The notes below the pieces were generated by a model. That model made no database searches and was not told the DNA's origin. It saw only the letters and a list, made by a program, of their open reading frames with translations. Positions 46,766 through 55,117 of a stretch of DNA of 64,000 bases are shown piece by piece (position 1 is the stretch's first letter; each line of letters starts with the position of its first letter). Position numbers and translations under genes: made by a program. This stretch comes from Ammonifex degensii KC4 (GTDB lineage Bacteria > Bacillota > Desulfotomaculia > Desulfotomaculales > Ammonificaceae): positions 1,998,175 through 2,062,174 of the forward strand of contig NC_013385.1 in NCBI RefSeq assembly GCF_000024605.1, written 5' to 3'.

Positions 46766-47011
46766 ATGCCTAACATCCGCTGTCCTCGCTGCGGTTCCAG
46801 CCGCATCGTGCCGGTGGGGCAAAACGACAAGTTTATCCTTTACGGTTTCGGCGGCACGGCGGTACTGTTTGGTGGCGGCTTCCTCCTCCCTCTCCTATGG
46901 GCCTTTATTCCAGCGTGGTGGTTCATAGACCTGCTCTTCTATCTGCGCCGTCCTCTGGCCGCCTGTGAAGAGTGCGACTACATGTGGGACCCGCGGAGCC
47001 GTTCCTCCTAA
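46766..47011 (+). CDS. Small zinc-ribbon membrane protein
   Basis: ATG 46766 with AGGAG just upstream gives 81 residues. The N-terminus has a zinc-ribbon half CPRCGSSRIVP and the C-terminus the other half CEECDYMWD, so the four cysteines can form one zinc site. Between them lie two hydrophobic segments (about 24-60, YGFGGTAVLFGGGFLLPLLWAFIPAWWFIDLLFYL). Function is unknown. Such zinc-ribbon membrane proteins are common and poorly studied. Its last 89 bases overlap the 3' end of the GGDEF gene on the other strand. Confidence 0.75.
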   Translation: MPNIRCPRCGSSRIVPVGQNDKFILYGFGGTAVLFGGGFLLPLLWAFIPAWWFIDLLFYLRRPLAACEECDYMWDPRSRSS

Positions 47012-47846
47012 CAAACCTTTCCTTCCGCTGCACCTTGTCGCGGTACATTGCCCGGTCGGCCTCATCCAACCCCTCGCGCAGGCGTCCCGGGGAAGAGGCC
47101 GTGCCTACTCCCACTGAGATGCTCAAAGGGATGTGGGGGAACTGGGAGTTGTGGGCCGCCATGCGTTTCTTTATACGTCGGGCCACCTTAAGTGCCGCCT
47201 GGCGCTCCGTCCGAGGTAGTATCACTACAAACTCGTCTCCGCCGATCCTGGCCACCACGTCGCTTTCACGTACTGACTCTTTGATTAACTTGGCCGCCGC
47301 CCGTAAAAGCTCGTCTCCAAAGCTGTGCCCTTGGTTATCGTTGGCCTCTTTAAGGTTGTCCAGGTCACAAACGATGAAACTCACCGGGTAGGCGAAGGCC
47401 TCTTTCAAGCGCTCCAGCTCGGCCTCGAAATACGCCCGGTTGGGAAGGCCGGTCAGGCAGTCGTGGCAGGTGAGGTACTGCAGCCGCTGGTACCAGTAAA
47501 AGGTACGCAGGTTCTGCCCCAGCTGGCAACCCAAGACGTTTAATAGACGCCGGGCCCGCTCATCAAAGCCCTGCGGGTGGACGAGACTCATTTCCAGCTC
47601 AAGCTCAGCGTCTCTCCAGGAGTAGCGATGTTGGGGCTCCACTCCTTTCTCGCCCCACCGCCAGACCTGGGGAGCAGGGGAGCCGGGAATTTTTACTTCC
47701 ACCGAGAAGCCGGTCACCCCGAAAAGCCGGCTGGCCTTGTCGATAAACCAGAGCAAGATCTCCTCTTCTGAGCGCGGGAACCGCCAGCTGGTAATCTCAT
47801 AAAGGGACAGCAACTCCAACATCATGGGCGAAAGCTGCGCCACCAA
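46923..47846 (-). CDS. Diguanylate cyclase (GGDEF) with N-terminal sensor region
   Basis: The 307-residue protein has an N-terminal region (1-120) that looks like a divergent GAF or similar sensor, then a GGDEF domain: LTGLPNRAYFEAEL (131-144), the metal and substrate residues FIVCDLDNLKEANDNQGHSFGDELL and the intact active site GGDEF (202-206). An RxxD inhibitory site (R193-E-S-D196) stands exactly five residues before it, so product inhibition by c-di-GMP is likely. The C-terminus has a non-conserved basic tail overlapping the zinc-ribbon gene on the other strand. It begins 5 bases after the FIST gene and is probably its effector. A PilZ receptor exists in the flagellar block. Confidence 0.93.
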   Translation of the reverse strand: MVAQLSPMMLELLSLYEITSWRFPRSEEEILLWFIDKASRLFGVTGFSVEVKIPGSPAPQVWRWGEKGVEPQHRYSWRDAELELEMSLVHPQGFDERARRLLNVLGCQLGQNLRTFYWYQRLQYLTCHDCLTGLPNRAYFEAELERLKEAFAYPVSFIVCDLDNLKEANDNQGHSFGDELLRAAAKLIKESVRESDVVARIGGDEFVVILPRTERQAALKVARRIKKRMAAHNSQFPHIPLSISVGVGTASSPGRLREGLDEADRAMYRDKVQRKERFVRRNGSAGPTCSRTLHRRPEDGADRRAGL

Positions 47847-47850
47847 GTCA

Positions 47851-48990
47851 CTACTCCCTCCCCAAAGCTACGGTGACCGTCTTGTTCTGCACGAAGGGAA
47901 CCGTTCCCCTCGCGGCTACCTCGCCGAAGCTCAAGAAGCCCAGATAAGGAACCTCGCCCCATAAGCTTATCATCTCTTCTGCCGATGTGCGGGCAAGCCA
48001 GTATTGCGAAAGGCAATAAGCTATAAAGCCGAAGCTGGGCTTGGGCGAAAACTCGAGTGCCTTCTTTACCACCCTTTCCGCCACCGCTGCCAGGTCCTCC
48101 GCTCGCATAAGGAAAGCAGCACTGTTAAAGGGAACCTCGCTTACAAATTCTATCGCTCCTCCGGGTAATTCCCTTAAGGGATCGCGCAGCAAAAATTCTC
48201 CTGTCAGTCGGGGAAAACCTAGGGGATGAGCGATTCCTATTTCGGAAATACTTTTATCCTTTTCTCCCACCAGGTTAAGATAAGCTTCCCGAGCCGGAAA
48301 ACCGTTGATGCTGGTTACTATCCTCCCTTCGGCCCGCGTGATGAAAAAGGGATCGGCCTTAGGACGCCAACCGTGTTCTGCTAGTGCGACCGTCCTCAGT
48401 CCCCTTACTCCCGCCACCACTGCCGCCCCCGTGGTCCAGCCCCTCTCCGTGAGCTGAACCGATCCCTTTCCACGGAAATGCTCCCCTCCTCCCCCTCCCA
48501 CATAGGTGAAGTCGGGACCCAGCACGTCGTAAAGCCCCCAGAGGAAGGGGGTGATGCCCTCGGCGTAGCCATCGTAAAAGACGAAGATGGTTCCGGGAGG
48601 CCTTACCCCTCCCGCCAGCAGCTCCTCCCCCGCTTCCTGCCCGGCCTGGAAGGCAGCCAGCCGCCCTAGTTTGGCCATGGAGGTCACTACCACTAGTCCT
48701 TCTCCGGATATGCGGAGCAATCCCAGGCCCTGCTCCCATATTCCCCGGGGAGAGATGATACCGGCCGTAGAGAGCCCGGCCAGCCGCCAAGAGGGCCGCT
48801 CGTAAAGAAGGAAGTTCAATTGGGAGAAAACTTCATCGGGGGAGTAGTCAGGGGTAAAGAAGCAAAGAAAAAGGGAAGGCTCTACCTCTCCCGGCACCAC
48901 CTGCGCCCAAGCCTCGTAGACCGCTTCCCGGGGAGTGCTCCGTTTACTTGCCCCCCAGGCCGCTTTTACCTTCCGGCCCCCGTTTGACAA
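47851..48990 (-). CDS. FIST-domain sensory protein
   Basis: The 379 residues match the FIST N-terminal (about 20-210; VEPSLFLCFFTPDYS, RLAGLSTAGII, IFVFYDGYAEGITPFLWGLYDVLGPDFTYVGGGGGEH) and FIST C-terminal domains (about 215-375; GFPAREAYLNLVGE, FNSAAFLMRAEDLAAVAERVVKKAL, VPYLGFLSFGEVA). FIST domains are thought to sense small ligands such as amino acids and are often joined to signalling proteins. Here the neighbour is a GGDEF enzyme. The start appears to be TTG 48990 with GGGGGTAAGG upstream, so its 5' end coincides with the -35 box of the divergent tRNA-Sec promoter. Confidence 0.9.
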   Translation of the reverse strand: MSNGGRKVKAAWGASKRSTPREAVYEAWAQVVPGEVEPSLFLCFFTPDYSPDEVFSQLNFLLYERPSWRLAGLSTAGIISPRGIWEQGLGLLRISGEGLVVVTSMAKLGRLAAFQAGQEAGEELLAGGVRPPGTIFVFYDGYAEGITPFLWGLYDVLGPDFTYVGGGGGEHFRGKGSVQLTERGWTTGAAVVAGVRGLRTVALAEHGWRPKADPFFITRAEGRIVTSINGFPAREAYLNLVGEKDKSISEIGIAHPLGFPRLTGEFLLRDPLRELPGGAIEFVSEVPFNSAAFLMRAEDLAAVAERVVKKALEFSPKPSFGFIAYCLSQYWLARTSAEEMISLWGEVPYLGFLSFGEVAARGTVPFVQNKTVTVALGRE

Positions 48991-49013
48991 AACCTTACCC
49001 CCACCGCTATAAT
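48984..49013 (+). promoter_or_regulatory. Promoter of tRNA-Sec
   Basis: TTGACA (48984-48989) and TATAAT (49008-49013) are both perfect, with an 18-base spacer, 17 bases before the tRNA. The -35 box overlaps the TTG start codon of the divergent FIST gene. Confidence 0.88.
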
Positions 49014-49029
49014 CGAAAACGAGAAGAGC

Positions 49030-49126
49030 GGGAGTGGACGGATCCTGGTGGATCTCCTGGCCTTCAAAGCCAGCTGGCGGGCAGGAAAAAGTCCGCGGTA
49101 GGTTCGATTCCTACCCACTCCCGCCA
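49030..49126 (+). tRNA. selC: Selenocysteine tRNA (UCA anticodon)
   Basis: The 97-nt sequence has an 8-bp acceptor stem (GGGAGTGG at 49030-49037 with CCACTCCC at 49115-49122), discriminator G and encoded CCA. The anticodon arm CTGGC-CTTCAAA-GCCAG carries TCA at 49064-49066. A long extra arm (GCTGGCGGGCAGGAAAAAGTCCGC region) follows, then a T arm GTAGG-TTCGATT-CCTAC. The long acceptor, the large variable arm and UCA anticodon are diagnostic of tRNA-Sec. It shows that the organism reads UGA as selenocysteine in some mRNAs. SelA, SelB and SelD are not in the window. Confidence 0.96.
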
Positions 49127-49347
49127 AGGTGTACTCAGAGTCGTTCCCCCCGAATTATACTGGTAAAACTTCTCCCCTGGCAACTTTTATGTTCTCCTAT
49201 CTTGTGTCAGAAAGTATCTCACTTCTCCCTTTTTAACCTCCGGCCAAGCGAATTTCCAGGAGGAACTTCTGGCTCAACGCCGTATTTTCTCAGATGATTG
49301 CTGTGTTACAATCCAGCATTACAAAATTTGCGAGGGGAGGATGGAAA

Positions 49348-50163
49348 ATGAAAAGGTTCTGGTCGAGGCTGTGCATAGGACTTGTGCTGGTGACCGCTAT
49401 CTTTTTATCCGGCTGCGGCGCTTCCAGCAGCAAAACCACCGCCGAAAGCCAAAAGCCCAAGTATGTGGTAGCCACCGAGGCTTCCTTTGCTCCCTTTGAG
49501 TTCCGCGACGACAAGACCGGGCAGATAACGGGCTTTGACATCGACCTTATGAAGGCTCTGGCAGCTATCCAAGGCTTTGACGTGGAGTTCAAAGACATGG
49601 GGTTTGACGGCATTATCGCCGCCGTGAAGACGGGAAGCGTGGACATGGCCATATCGGCCATAAGCATTGACGAAGAGCGCAAAAAGCAGGTTAACTTCTC
49701 CCTACCCTACTACCAGTCCGGGCTTTGCGTGGCCGTGCGGGCAGACAACCAGAATATCAAGACTCTCAAAGACCTCGAAGGGAAGAAAATAGCGGCCCAG
49801 CTCGGCACCACCGGGGCAAAATTTGCCAAGACCATTCCGGGAGCCAAAGTCATCGAGTTTAATACGGCCAACGACGCCTTCATGGAGCTCATCAACGGGG
49901 GCGTGGACGCCTTCATCAACGACTACCCGGTGACCGCTTACTTCATCAAGCAAGGTCACCCAGAGGTAAAAGTGGTCAAGGATATCCATATCAACAGCGA
50001 ATTCTACGGCATCGCCGTTCCCAAGAACCGGCCCGAGCTCTTGCAGAAAATAAACGAGGGACTGAAGAAGCTAAAAGAGAACGGCCAGTATGCGGAAATC
50101 TACCGCCGCTGGTTTGGGGAAAATCCCCCGGACTTTCTCCCTGGTGAGCCTCCGGCCAAGTAA
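49348..50163 (+). CDS. Polar amino-acid ABC transporter, substrate-binding lipoprotein
   Basis: ATG 49348 follows GGGGAGG. The 271-residue protein has a lipoprotein signal (about 1-22, FLSGCGAS; Cys lipidated) and a type 2 periplasmic-binding fold: YVVATEASFAPFEFRDDKTGQITGFDIDLMKALA, TGSVDMAISAISIDEERKKQVNFSLPYY, GKKIAAQLGTTGAKFAKTIPG and NGGVDAFINDYPV. Length and motifs match GlnH/ArtJ-like proteins for glutamine, arginine or other polar amino acids. Permease and ATPase genes follow. The 220 bases upstream hold no other gene and only a weak promoter-like TTACAAT near 49306. Confidence 0.95.
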   Translation: MKRFWSRLCIGLVLVTAIFLSGCGASSSKTTAESQKPKYVVATEASFAPFEFRDDKTGQITGFDIDLMKALAAIQGFDVEFKDMGFDGIIAAVKTGSVDMAISAISIDEERKKQVNFSLPYYQSGLCVAVRADNQNIKTLKDLEGKKIAAQLGTTGAKFAKTIPGAKVIEFNTANDAFMELINGGVDAFINDYPVTAYFIKQGHPEVKVVKDIHINSEFYGIAVPKNRPELLQKINEGLKKLKENGQYAEIYRRWFGENPPDFLPGEPPAK

Positions 50164-50181
50164 GACCAGAGGTGGCTTGCG

Positions 50182-50883
50182 TTGAAGTTAATCTGGCGTA
50201 ATCTTCCTTATTTGCTCCTAGGAGCGGTAGAAACCTTAAAGATAACTTGCTTGGCCGTTTCTCTGGGTTGCGTTTTCGGCCTCATTGTGGGGTTAGGGAG
50301 GCTTTCTCGGAACCGGGTGATCCGCTTCCTCTCCACCTGTTACGTGGACTTCCTGCGGGGAACCCCGCTTTTGGTGCAGATCTTCATCGTCTACTTCGGC
50401 CTCCCGCAGCTGTTAGAACAGCTGCAGAACTTCCTGGTGGAGAGCTGGGGCCTGCCCCGGCTCTTCACCAGTACCCATATTCCCGCCTTCGCTGCCGCCA
50501 TCATCGCCACCAGTCTGAACAGTGGTGCTTACGTAGCTGAGATCTTCCGCGCCGGCATCCAGTCCATACCTAAGGGGCAGATGGAGGCTGCCCGCAGTCT
50601 AGGTATGACCTACCGTCAGGCCATGCGCTACGTGATTCTTCCCCAGGCCTTCCGGAACATCATTCCGCCTCTGGGCAACGAGTTCATCGCCATGCTGAAA
50701 GATACTTCTCTGCTTTCGGTGATCGGGATCGTGGAGCTCACCCGGCGGGGGCAGATCATAATTGCCAGCACCTTCCGCCCCTTTGAGATATGGCTGACCG
50801 TAGCCCTCATTTATTTGATCCTTACCTTGTCCATATCCCGCCTGGTAGACTATTGGGAGAAGAGATTGCGGGTGAGGACCTGA
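50182..50883 (+). CDS. Polar amino-acid ABC transporter, permease
   Basis: The 233-residue permease of the HisM/GlnP type has about five membrane segments. The conserved cytoplasmic loop is [58 protein letters not shown], including the EAA motif for ATPase contact. The start is TTG 50182 after AGAGGTGG. A single permease gene suggests a homodimer. Its stop overlaps the ATPase start (TGATG). Confidence 0.95.
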   Translation: MKLIWRNLPYLLLGAVETLKITCLAVSLGCVFGLIVGLGRLSRNRVIRFLSTCYVDFLRGTPLLVQIFIVYFGLPQLLEQLQNFLVESWGLPRLFTSTHIPAFAAAIIATSLNSGAYVAEIFRAGIQSIPKGQMEAARSLGMTYRQAMRYVILPQAFRNIIPPLGNEFIAMLKDTSLLSVIGIVELTRRGQIIIASTFRPFEIWLTVALIYLILTLSISRLVDYWEKRLRVRT

Positions 50884-51617
50884 TGCCTGCAAGTATGATC
50901 GAGGTAAGGGGACTATACAAGAATTTCGGGAAGTTAGAAGTGCTGCGGGGCATCGACTGCCAGGTGGCGGCCGGTGAAGTGGTGGTGATTATCGGCCCCT
51001 CGGGCTCGGGCAAAAGCACCTTCCTGCGCTGCCTTAATTTTCTGGAAGAGCCCACGGCAGGGACCATCGTCATCGACGGGGTCAAGCTCAACCATTCCTC
51101 CACCGATATCAATCTCGTCCGCCAGAAAGTGGGAATGGTCTTCCAGAGCTTTAACCTCTTCCCCCACAAGACGGCGCTGGAGAACATCATCCTGGCCCCC
51201 ATGGTGGTGAAGAAGGTGCCCCGACAGCAGGCGGAAAGGAAGGCCTATGAGCTTTTACGCAAGGTGGGTCTGGAAGAAAAAGCCCACTCTTATCCTGACC
51301 AACTCTCTGGTGGGCAACAGCAGCGGGTGGCCATCGCCCGCGCCCTAGCCATGGAGCCCAAGGTAATGCTTTTCGACGAGCCCACCTCGGCGCTTGATCC
51401 GGAAATGGTGGGGGAGGTGCTGGCCGTCATGCGGGATCTGGCCCGGGAGGGCATGACCATGGTGGTGGTGACGCACGAGATGCGCTTCGCCCGCGATGTG
51501 GCCGACCGGGTTATCTTCATGGACGAGGGGCGAATAGTGGAAGAAGGCCCGCCGGAAAAGATCTTTCGCGAGCCAGAAAACCCCCGTACCCGCGCCTTCT
51601 TGAGCAAATTCCTGTAG
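50883..51617 (+). CDS. glnQ: Polar amino-acid ABC transporter, ATPase (GlnQ type)
   Basis: ATG 50883 overlaps the permease stop, giving 244 residues. ATG 50895 is also possible. The ATPase shows Walker [12 protein letters not shown] (about 37-47), Q-loop [15 protein letters not shown], signature LSGGQQQR (about 138-145), Walker [13 protein letters not shown] and the H-loop VVVTHEM. It closes the SBP-permease-ATPase operon. The glnQ name reflects family, since the true substrate is not known. Confidence 0.95.
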   Translation: MPASMIEVRGLYKNFGKLEVLRGIDCQVAAGEVVVIIGPSGSGKSTFLRCLNFLEEPTAGTIVIDGVKLNHSSTDINLVRQKVGMVFQSFNLFPHKTALENIILAPMVVKKVPRQQAERKAYELLRKVGLEEKAHSYPDQLSGGQQQRVAIARALAMEPKVMLFDEPTSALDPEMVGEVLAVMRDLAREGMTMVVVTHEMRFARDVADRVIFMDEGRIVEEGPPEKIFREPENPRTRAFLSKFL

Positions 51618-51632
51618 GGGAGTTGTTTAAGC

Positions 51633-52655
51633 TTGTCGGAACTCGTTTTTCCCGGGTTGCTCGAGGGGCGCTTCGACTGGCTGCAGCTGGAAGTAACCTC
51701 TTACTGCAACGCCTCGTGCATATACTGTCCCCGCACCGTCTACCGCGAGCAGTGGGACAACCGGCACCTGCCGGAAGTCATTTTTGCCAAGCTCCTCCCT
51801 GTTTTTCCCCGCACCGGGTTCGTTTACCTCCAGGGCTGGGGAGAGCCGCTTTTGCACCCGGAGTTCTTCAACCTGGCCCGGAGGGTACGCGAGGCAGGAA
51901 GCCGGGTGGGCTTTACCACCAACGGCATGTTACTGGACCGGGAAAAGATGGAGCTCATCCTGGACCTCGAGTTTTATGTGGTAGCCTTCTCTTTGGCCGG
52001 CATCCGCCGCAACGACATTGTGAGGCGTGGGACCAGGCTCGAGCAAGTGCTAGACGCTTTAGAAACCTTGGCCTCGCTCCGGGAAAAACGAGGGCTTAAA
52101 TATCCCCGCCTGCACGTGGCCTACATGCTCTTGCGCCCCGATCTGGAAGAGCTACCGGAGGTACCTCGCCTGCTGGCCAGCCGGGGAGCTGATGAAGTGG
52201 TGATCAGCACCCTGGACTTTGTTCCTTCGCCGGAGCTGGAAGGTGAGGCCATCCTGCCTAAAGACAAAAGGGAGCTCGGGAGAATAAAACGATTCTTAAA
52301 GCTCGCGGTTAAGGCCGGGCGTAAAGCGGGGATAGCCGTTCACTACCACCTGCCTTATCCCTGGAAGCGCCGCCTTTACTGCACGGAAAACGTCTTGCGG
52401 GCGGCCTTTATAGGCGTTAAGGGCACGGTCGCCCCCTGCACCTTTACCAACCTGCCGGTGACAACCGCGCCCTCTTTCGTCCGCCAAGGCAAGACTTTAA
52501 CCTACGAACCGCTCATTTTAGGGGATCTCAACCGCAACTCCTGGGAGGAAATCTGGTCAAGCCCCCTCTACCAAGCTTTCCGTACCTCTTTCCGTAAGAA
52601 AGACCTCTTCCCTCCCTGCCGCGAGTGCCCCAAGCTCCTGGGCGAGACCGTTTAG
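51633..52655 (+). CDS. Radical SAM protein with C-terminal SPASM-like cysteines
   Basis: The 340-residue protein has the radical SAM motif CNASCIYC (about 25-32; CxxxCxxC) binding the [4Fe-4S] cluster and SAM, followed by FVYLQGWGEPLLHPEF and GFTTNGMLL blocks typical of the core barrel. The end carries CTENV ... APCTFTN ... CRECPKL, a SPASM-like set for an auxiliary cluster. Such enzymes often modify peptides or proteins, or mature cofactors. No obvious peptide substrate gene is adjacent. The start is TTG 51633, 15 bases after the transporter operon. It converges with fhs, overlapping by four bases. Confidence 0.9.
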   Translation: MSELVFPGLLEGRFDWLQLEVTSYCNASCIYCPRTVYREQWDNRHLPEVIFAKLLPVFPRTGFVYLQGWGEPLLHPEFFNLARRVREAGSRVGFTTNGMLLDREKMELILDLEFYVVAFSLAGIRRNDIVRRGTRLEQVLDALETLASLREKRGLKYPRLHVAYMLLRPDLEELPEVPRLLASRGADEVVISTLDFVPSPELEGEAILPKDKRELGRIKRFLKLAVKAGRKAGIAVHYHLPYPWKRRLYCTENVLRAAFIGVKGTVAPCTFTNLPVTTAPSFVRQGKTLTYEPLILGDLNRNSWEEIWSSPLYQAFRTSFRKKDLFPPCRECPKLLGETV

Positions 52656-54355
52656 AAAAGCCCCACTGTGCGCCCTTGTTCGTCGATATCTACCTTGAAT
52701 GCCGCTGGCTGCGAGGGCAGCCCCGGCATGGTCCGCATGGCCCCCGCCAGCGGGTAGAGGAAGCCCGCCCCTATAGAAGCTCGGATGTCGCGGATGGGGA
52801 AGATGTAATCGCGCGGCACGTTTTTGAGGTTGGGATCGTGCGAGATGGAAAGGTGGGTCTTGGCCATGCAGATGGGAAGGTGCCCCCAACCGTGCTCTTC
52901 GAAAAGGGCAATCTTTTTCTCGGCCAGCGGCTCATAGCGGACCCCGGCCGCGTTGTAAACTTTGGTGGCTAGGATTTCGATCTTCTCCTTGATGCTCAGG
53001 TGGTCGGGATAGAGGAACTGGAAGTTGGTGGGCTTCTCGCAGGCCTCGATCACTGCCTTGGCCAGATCGATGGCCCCGGCACCGCCGTCAGCCCACACCG
53101 TGATGGGATAGGCGCCTTCCGCTCCGGCCTCCAGTGCTTTCTGCCGTATTACCTCGATCTCCGCTGGCGTGTCGGTAGTGAACTGGTTTATGGCCACCAG
53201 CACAGGAACACCGAAGTACTTGGCGATCTTGATCATGTGGGCCAGGTTCTCGCAGCCCCTCTCCACCGCCGGCACGTTCTCCTTGAGAATTTCTTCCGGC
53301 AGGGGCTTGCCCGCCACCACGTTGCCCACGCCGCCGTGCATCTTGAGCGCCCGCACCGTGCAGGTCACCACCACGCAGTTGGGCCGGAGCCCAGAGTAGC
53401 GGCACTTGATGTTCATGAACTTCTCCATCCCCAGGTCGGCCCCGAAGCCGCTCTCGGTCACCACGTAGTCGGCCAGCTTAAGGGCGATCATGTCCGCCAG
53501 GATGGAACACTGGCCGTGGGCGATGTTGGCGAAGGGACCGGCGTGCATGATGCAGGCCTGCCCCTCCAGGGTCTGGACCAGGTTGGGCTTGATGGCCTCC
53601 TTGAGAATGACGGTCATGGCACCGGCAGCCCGCAGATCTTCCGCCGTTATGGGCTTGCCAGAGTAGCTGTAGCCGACAACGATCCTCCCCAGCCTTTTCC
53701 GCAGATCATGAAGCCCGGTGGTGAGGGCCAAGATGGCCATCACTTCCGAGGCCACTGTGATATCGAAACCCGTTTCCCGGGGATAGCCGTTTTCCCGGCC
53801 GCCCAATCCGATGACTATCTGGCGCAAAGCCCGGTCGTTGACGTCCACCACCCGGGGCCACATGATGGTCAGAGGATCGATGCCCAGAGGGTTGCCGTGC
53901 AGGATGGAGGCATCGATCATGGCCGCCAAGAGGTTGTGTGCCTGCCCCACGGCGTGGATGTCGCCGGTGAAGTGGATATTTATGTCCTCCATGGGGACCA
54001 CCTGGGAGTAGCCCCCACCTGCTGCCCCTCCCTTTATGCCGAAGACGGGACCCATGGAAGGCTGGCGCAGGGTGCAGATAGCCTTCTTCCCCAGCCTCCC
54101 CAGGGCCTGGGTAAGACCGATGGTGGTCACCGTCTTACCTTCGCCCAACGGAGTAGGAGTAATGGCGGTGACGTCGATATACTTGCCGTTGGGCCGGTCG
54201 CGAAACTTCTCCAGTACCTCCAACCGGATCTTGGCCTTGTACCGTCCGTAATACTCAATATCTTCCTCGTCCAAACCTATGGAAGCGGCTATGTCCTTTA
54301 TGGGAATGAGTTTGTGTGCCTGGGCTATTTCTAGATCACTGGGCACCTGACGCAT
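52652..54355 (-). CDS. fhs: Formate-tetrahydrofolate ligase
   Basis: The enzyme converts formate, ATP and tetrahydrofolate to 10-formyl-THF, the first tetrahydrofolate step of the Wood-Ljungdahl methyl branch. The 567-residue sequence has the ATP-binding loop TPTPLGEGKTVTTIGLTQAL (about 66-85), TLRQPSMGPVFGIKGGAAGGGYSQV and NCVVVTCTVRALKMHGG. Length is typical (about 556-560). In autotrophic anaerobes it links formate dehydrogenase with methyl synthesis, fitting the hydrogenase in the window. An extended -10 (TGC-TATAGT, 54400-54408 on this strand) lies upstream. It is not clustered with other pathway genes here. Confidence 0.97.
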   Translation of the reverse strand: MRQVPSDLEIAQAHKLIPIKDIAASIGLDEEDIEYYGRYKAKIRLEVLEKFRDRPNGKYIDVTAITPTPLGEGKTVTTIGLTQALGRLGKKAICTLRQPSMGPVFGIKGGAAGGGYSQVVPMEDINIHFTGDIHAVGQAHNLLAAMIDASILHGNPLGIDPLTIMWPRVVDVNDRALRQIVIGLGGRENGYPRETGFDITVASEVMAILALTTGLHDLRKRLGRIVVGYSYSGKPITAEDLRAAGAMTVILKEAIKPNLVQTLEGQACIMHAGPFANIAHGQCSILADMIALKLADYVVTESGFGADLGMEKFMNIKCRYSGLRPNCVVVTCTVRALKMHGGVGNVVAGKPLPEEILKENVPAVERGCENLAHMIKIAKYFGVPVLVAINQFTTDTPAEIEVIRQKALEAGAEGAYPITVWADGGAGAIDLAKAVIEACEKPTNFQFLYPDHLSIKEKIEILATKVYNAAGVRYEPLAEKKIALFEEHGWGHLPICMAKTHLSISHDPNLKNVPRDYIFPIRDIRASIGAGFLYPLAGAMRTMPGLPSQPAAFKVDIDEQGRTVGLF

Positions 54356-54490
54356 GAATTACTACTCCCCCTTCGGCAAGGATATTTTCGGTCCCAACTA
54401 CTATAGCAAGTTTTAGTTATCCACCTCCAGGCTTATCCCTCCAAAAGGCGTGCTTGTACGATCAAACGCTAAAAAGGGAGGCCGAACGGT

Positions 54491-54527
54491 TAGAAAAAGA
54501 AGCGAGGGGCGGAACATAACACCCCTC
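54491..54527 (-). terminator. Intrinsic terminator after ndk
   Basis: On the minus strand, GAGGGG and CCCCTC (54522-54527 and 54504-54509) form a stem around a loop of 12 bases, followed by GCTTCTTTTTCTA. It lies about 110 bases beyond the ndk stop and before the fhs promoter. The stretch 54356-54640 contains no gene. Confidence 0.7.
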
Positions 54528-54640
54528 TTGCCTTGCGCCGGGAAAAGTTTGTGACTTACTCCCCACACCTCAAGATGTAGGGCTTGCCTTTACGGCGGTG
54601 CATGCACCTGCCGGGTTACACCGGTTGCCGGAGGGAAGCG

Positions 54641-55102
54641 TCATTCGTAAATCCAGACGTCTAGGTTGCGGTCGTAAGTCACTAGCTCCTCCGGGGAGAA
54701 GAAGAGGTTTATCTCTCGCTCTGCGGTGGCCGGGGAGTCGGAGCCGTGCACCACGTTGCGCCCGATGTCTATGCCGTAAGTACCCCGGATGGTGCCAGGA
54801 AGGGCCTTCTGCGGGTCGGTGGCCCCCATCATTTCCCGCACCGCCGCCACTACATTCTTCCCCTCCCACACCATGGCCACCACCGGCCCGGAGGTGATGT
54901 AGCTTATGAGCCCGGGAAAGAAGGGCTTCCCCCGGTGCTCAGCATAGTGCTTCTCGGCCATTTCCGGGGTCAGGCGTAACATCTTGAGCCCTATAAGCTT
55001 GTACCCCCGCTTCTCCAGGCGGCTTATGATCTCTCCCACCAGCCCCCGCTGTACTCCGTCGGGCTTCACCATGACAAAGGTTCGTTCCACGTTAGACTTC
55101 AA
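54641..55102 (-). CDS. ndk: Nucleoside diphosphate kinase
   Basis: The 153-residue protein transfers phosphate between nucleoside tri- and diphosphates through an active-site histidine, seen in [10 protein letters not shown] (about His117). Other family parts are [27 protein letters not shown] and [14 protein letters not shown]. Length is standard. It follows ftsH after 15 bases and is followed by a terminator. Confidence 0.97.
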   Translation of the reverse strand: MKSNVERTFVMVKPDGVQRGLVGEIISRLEKRGYKLIGLKMLRLTPEMAEKHYAEHRGKPFFPGLISYITSGPVVAMVWEGKNVVAAVREMMGATDPQKALPGTIRGTYGIDIGRNVVHGSDSPATAEREINLFFSPEELVTYDRNLDVWIYE

Positions 55103-55117
55103 CCTCCTTAACTTGGG

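Noticed and set aside
53000-54334. 444-aa plus-strand open frame
   Set aside because: Antisense to fhs, His/Gly-rich without any domain, no ribosome site. A composition artefact.
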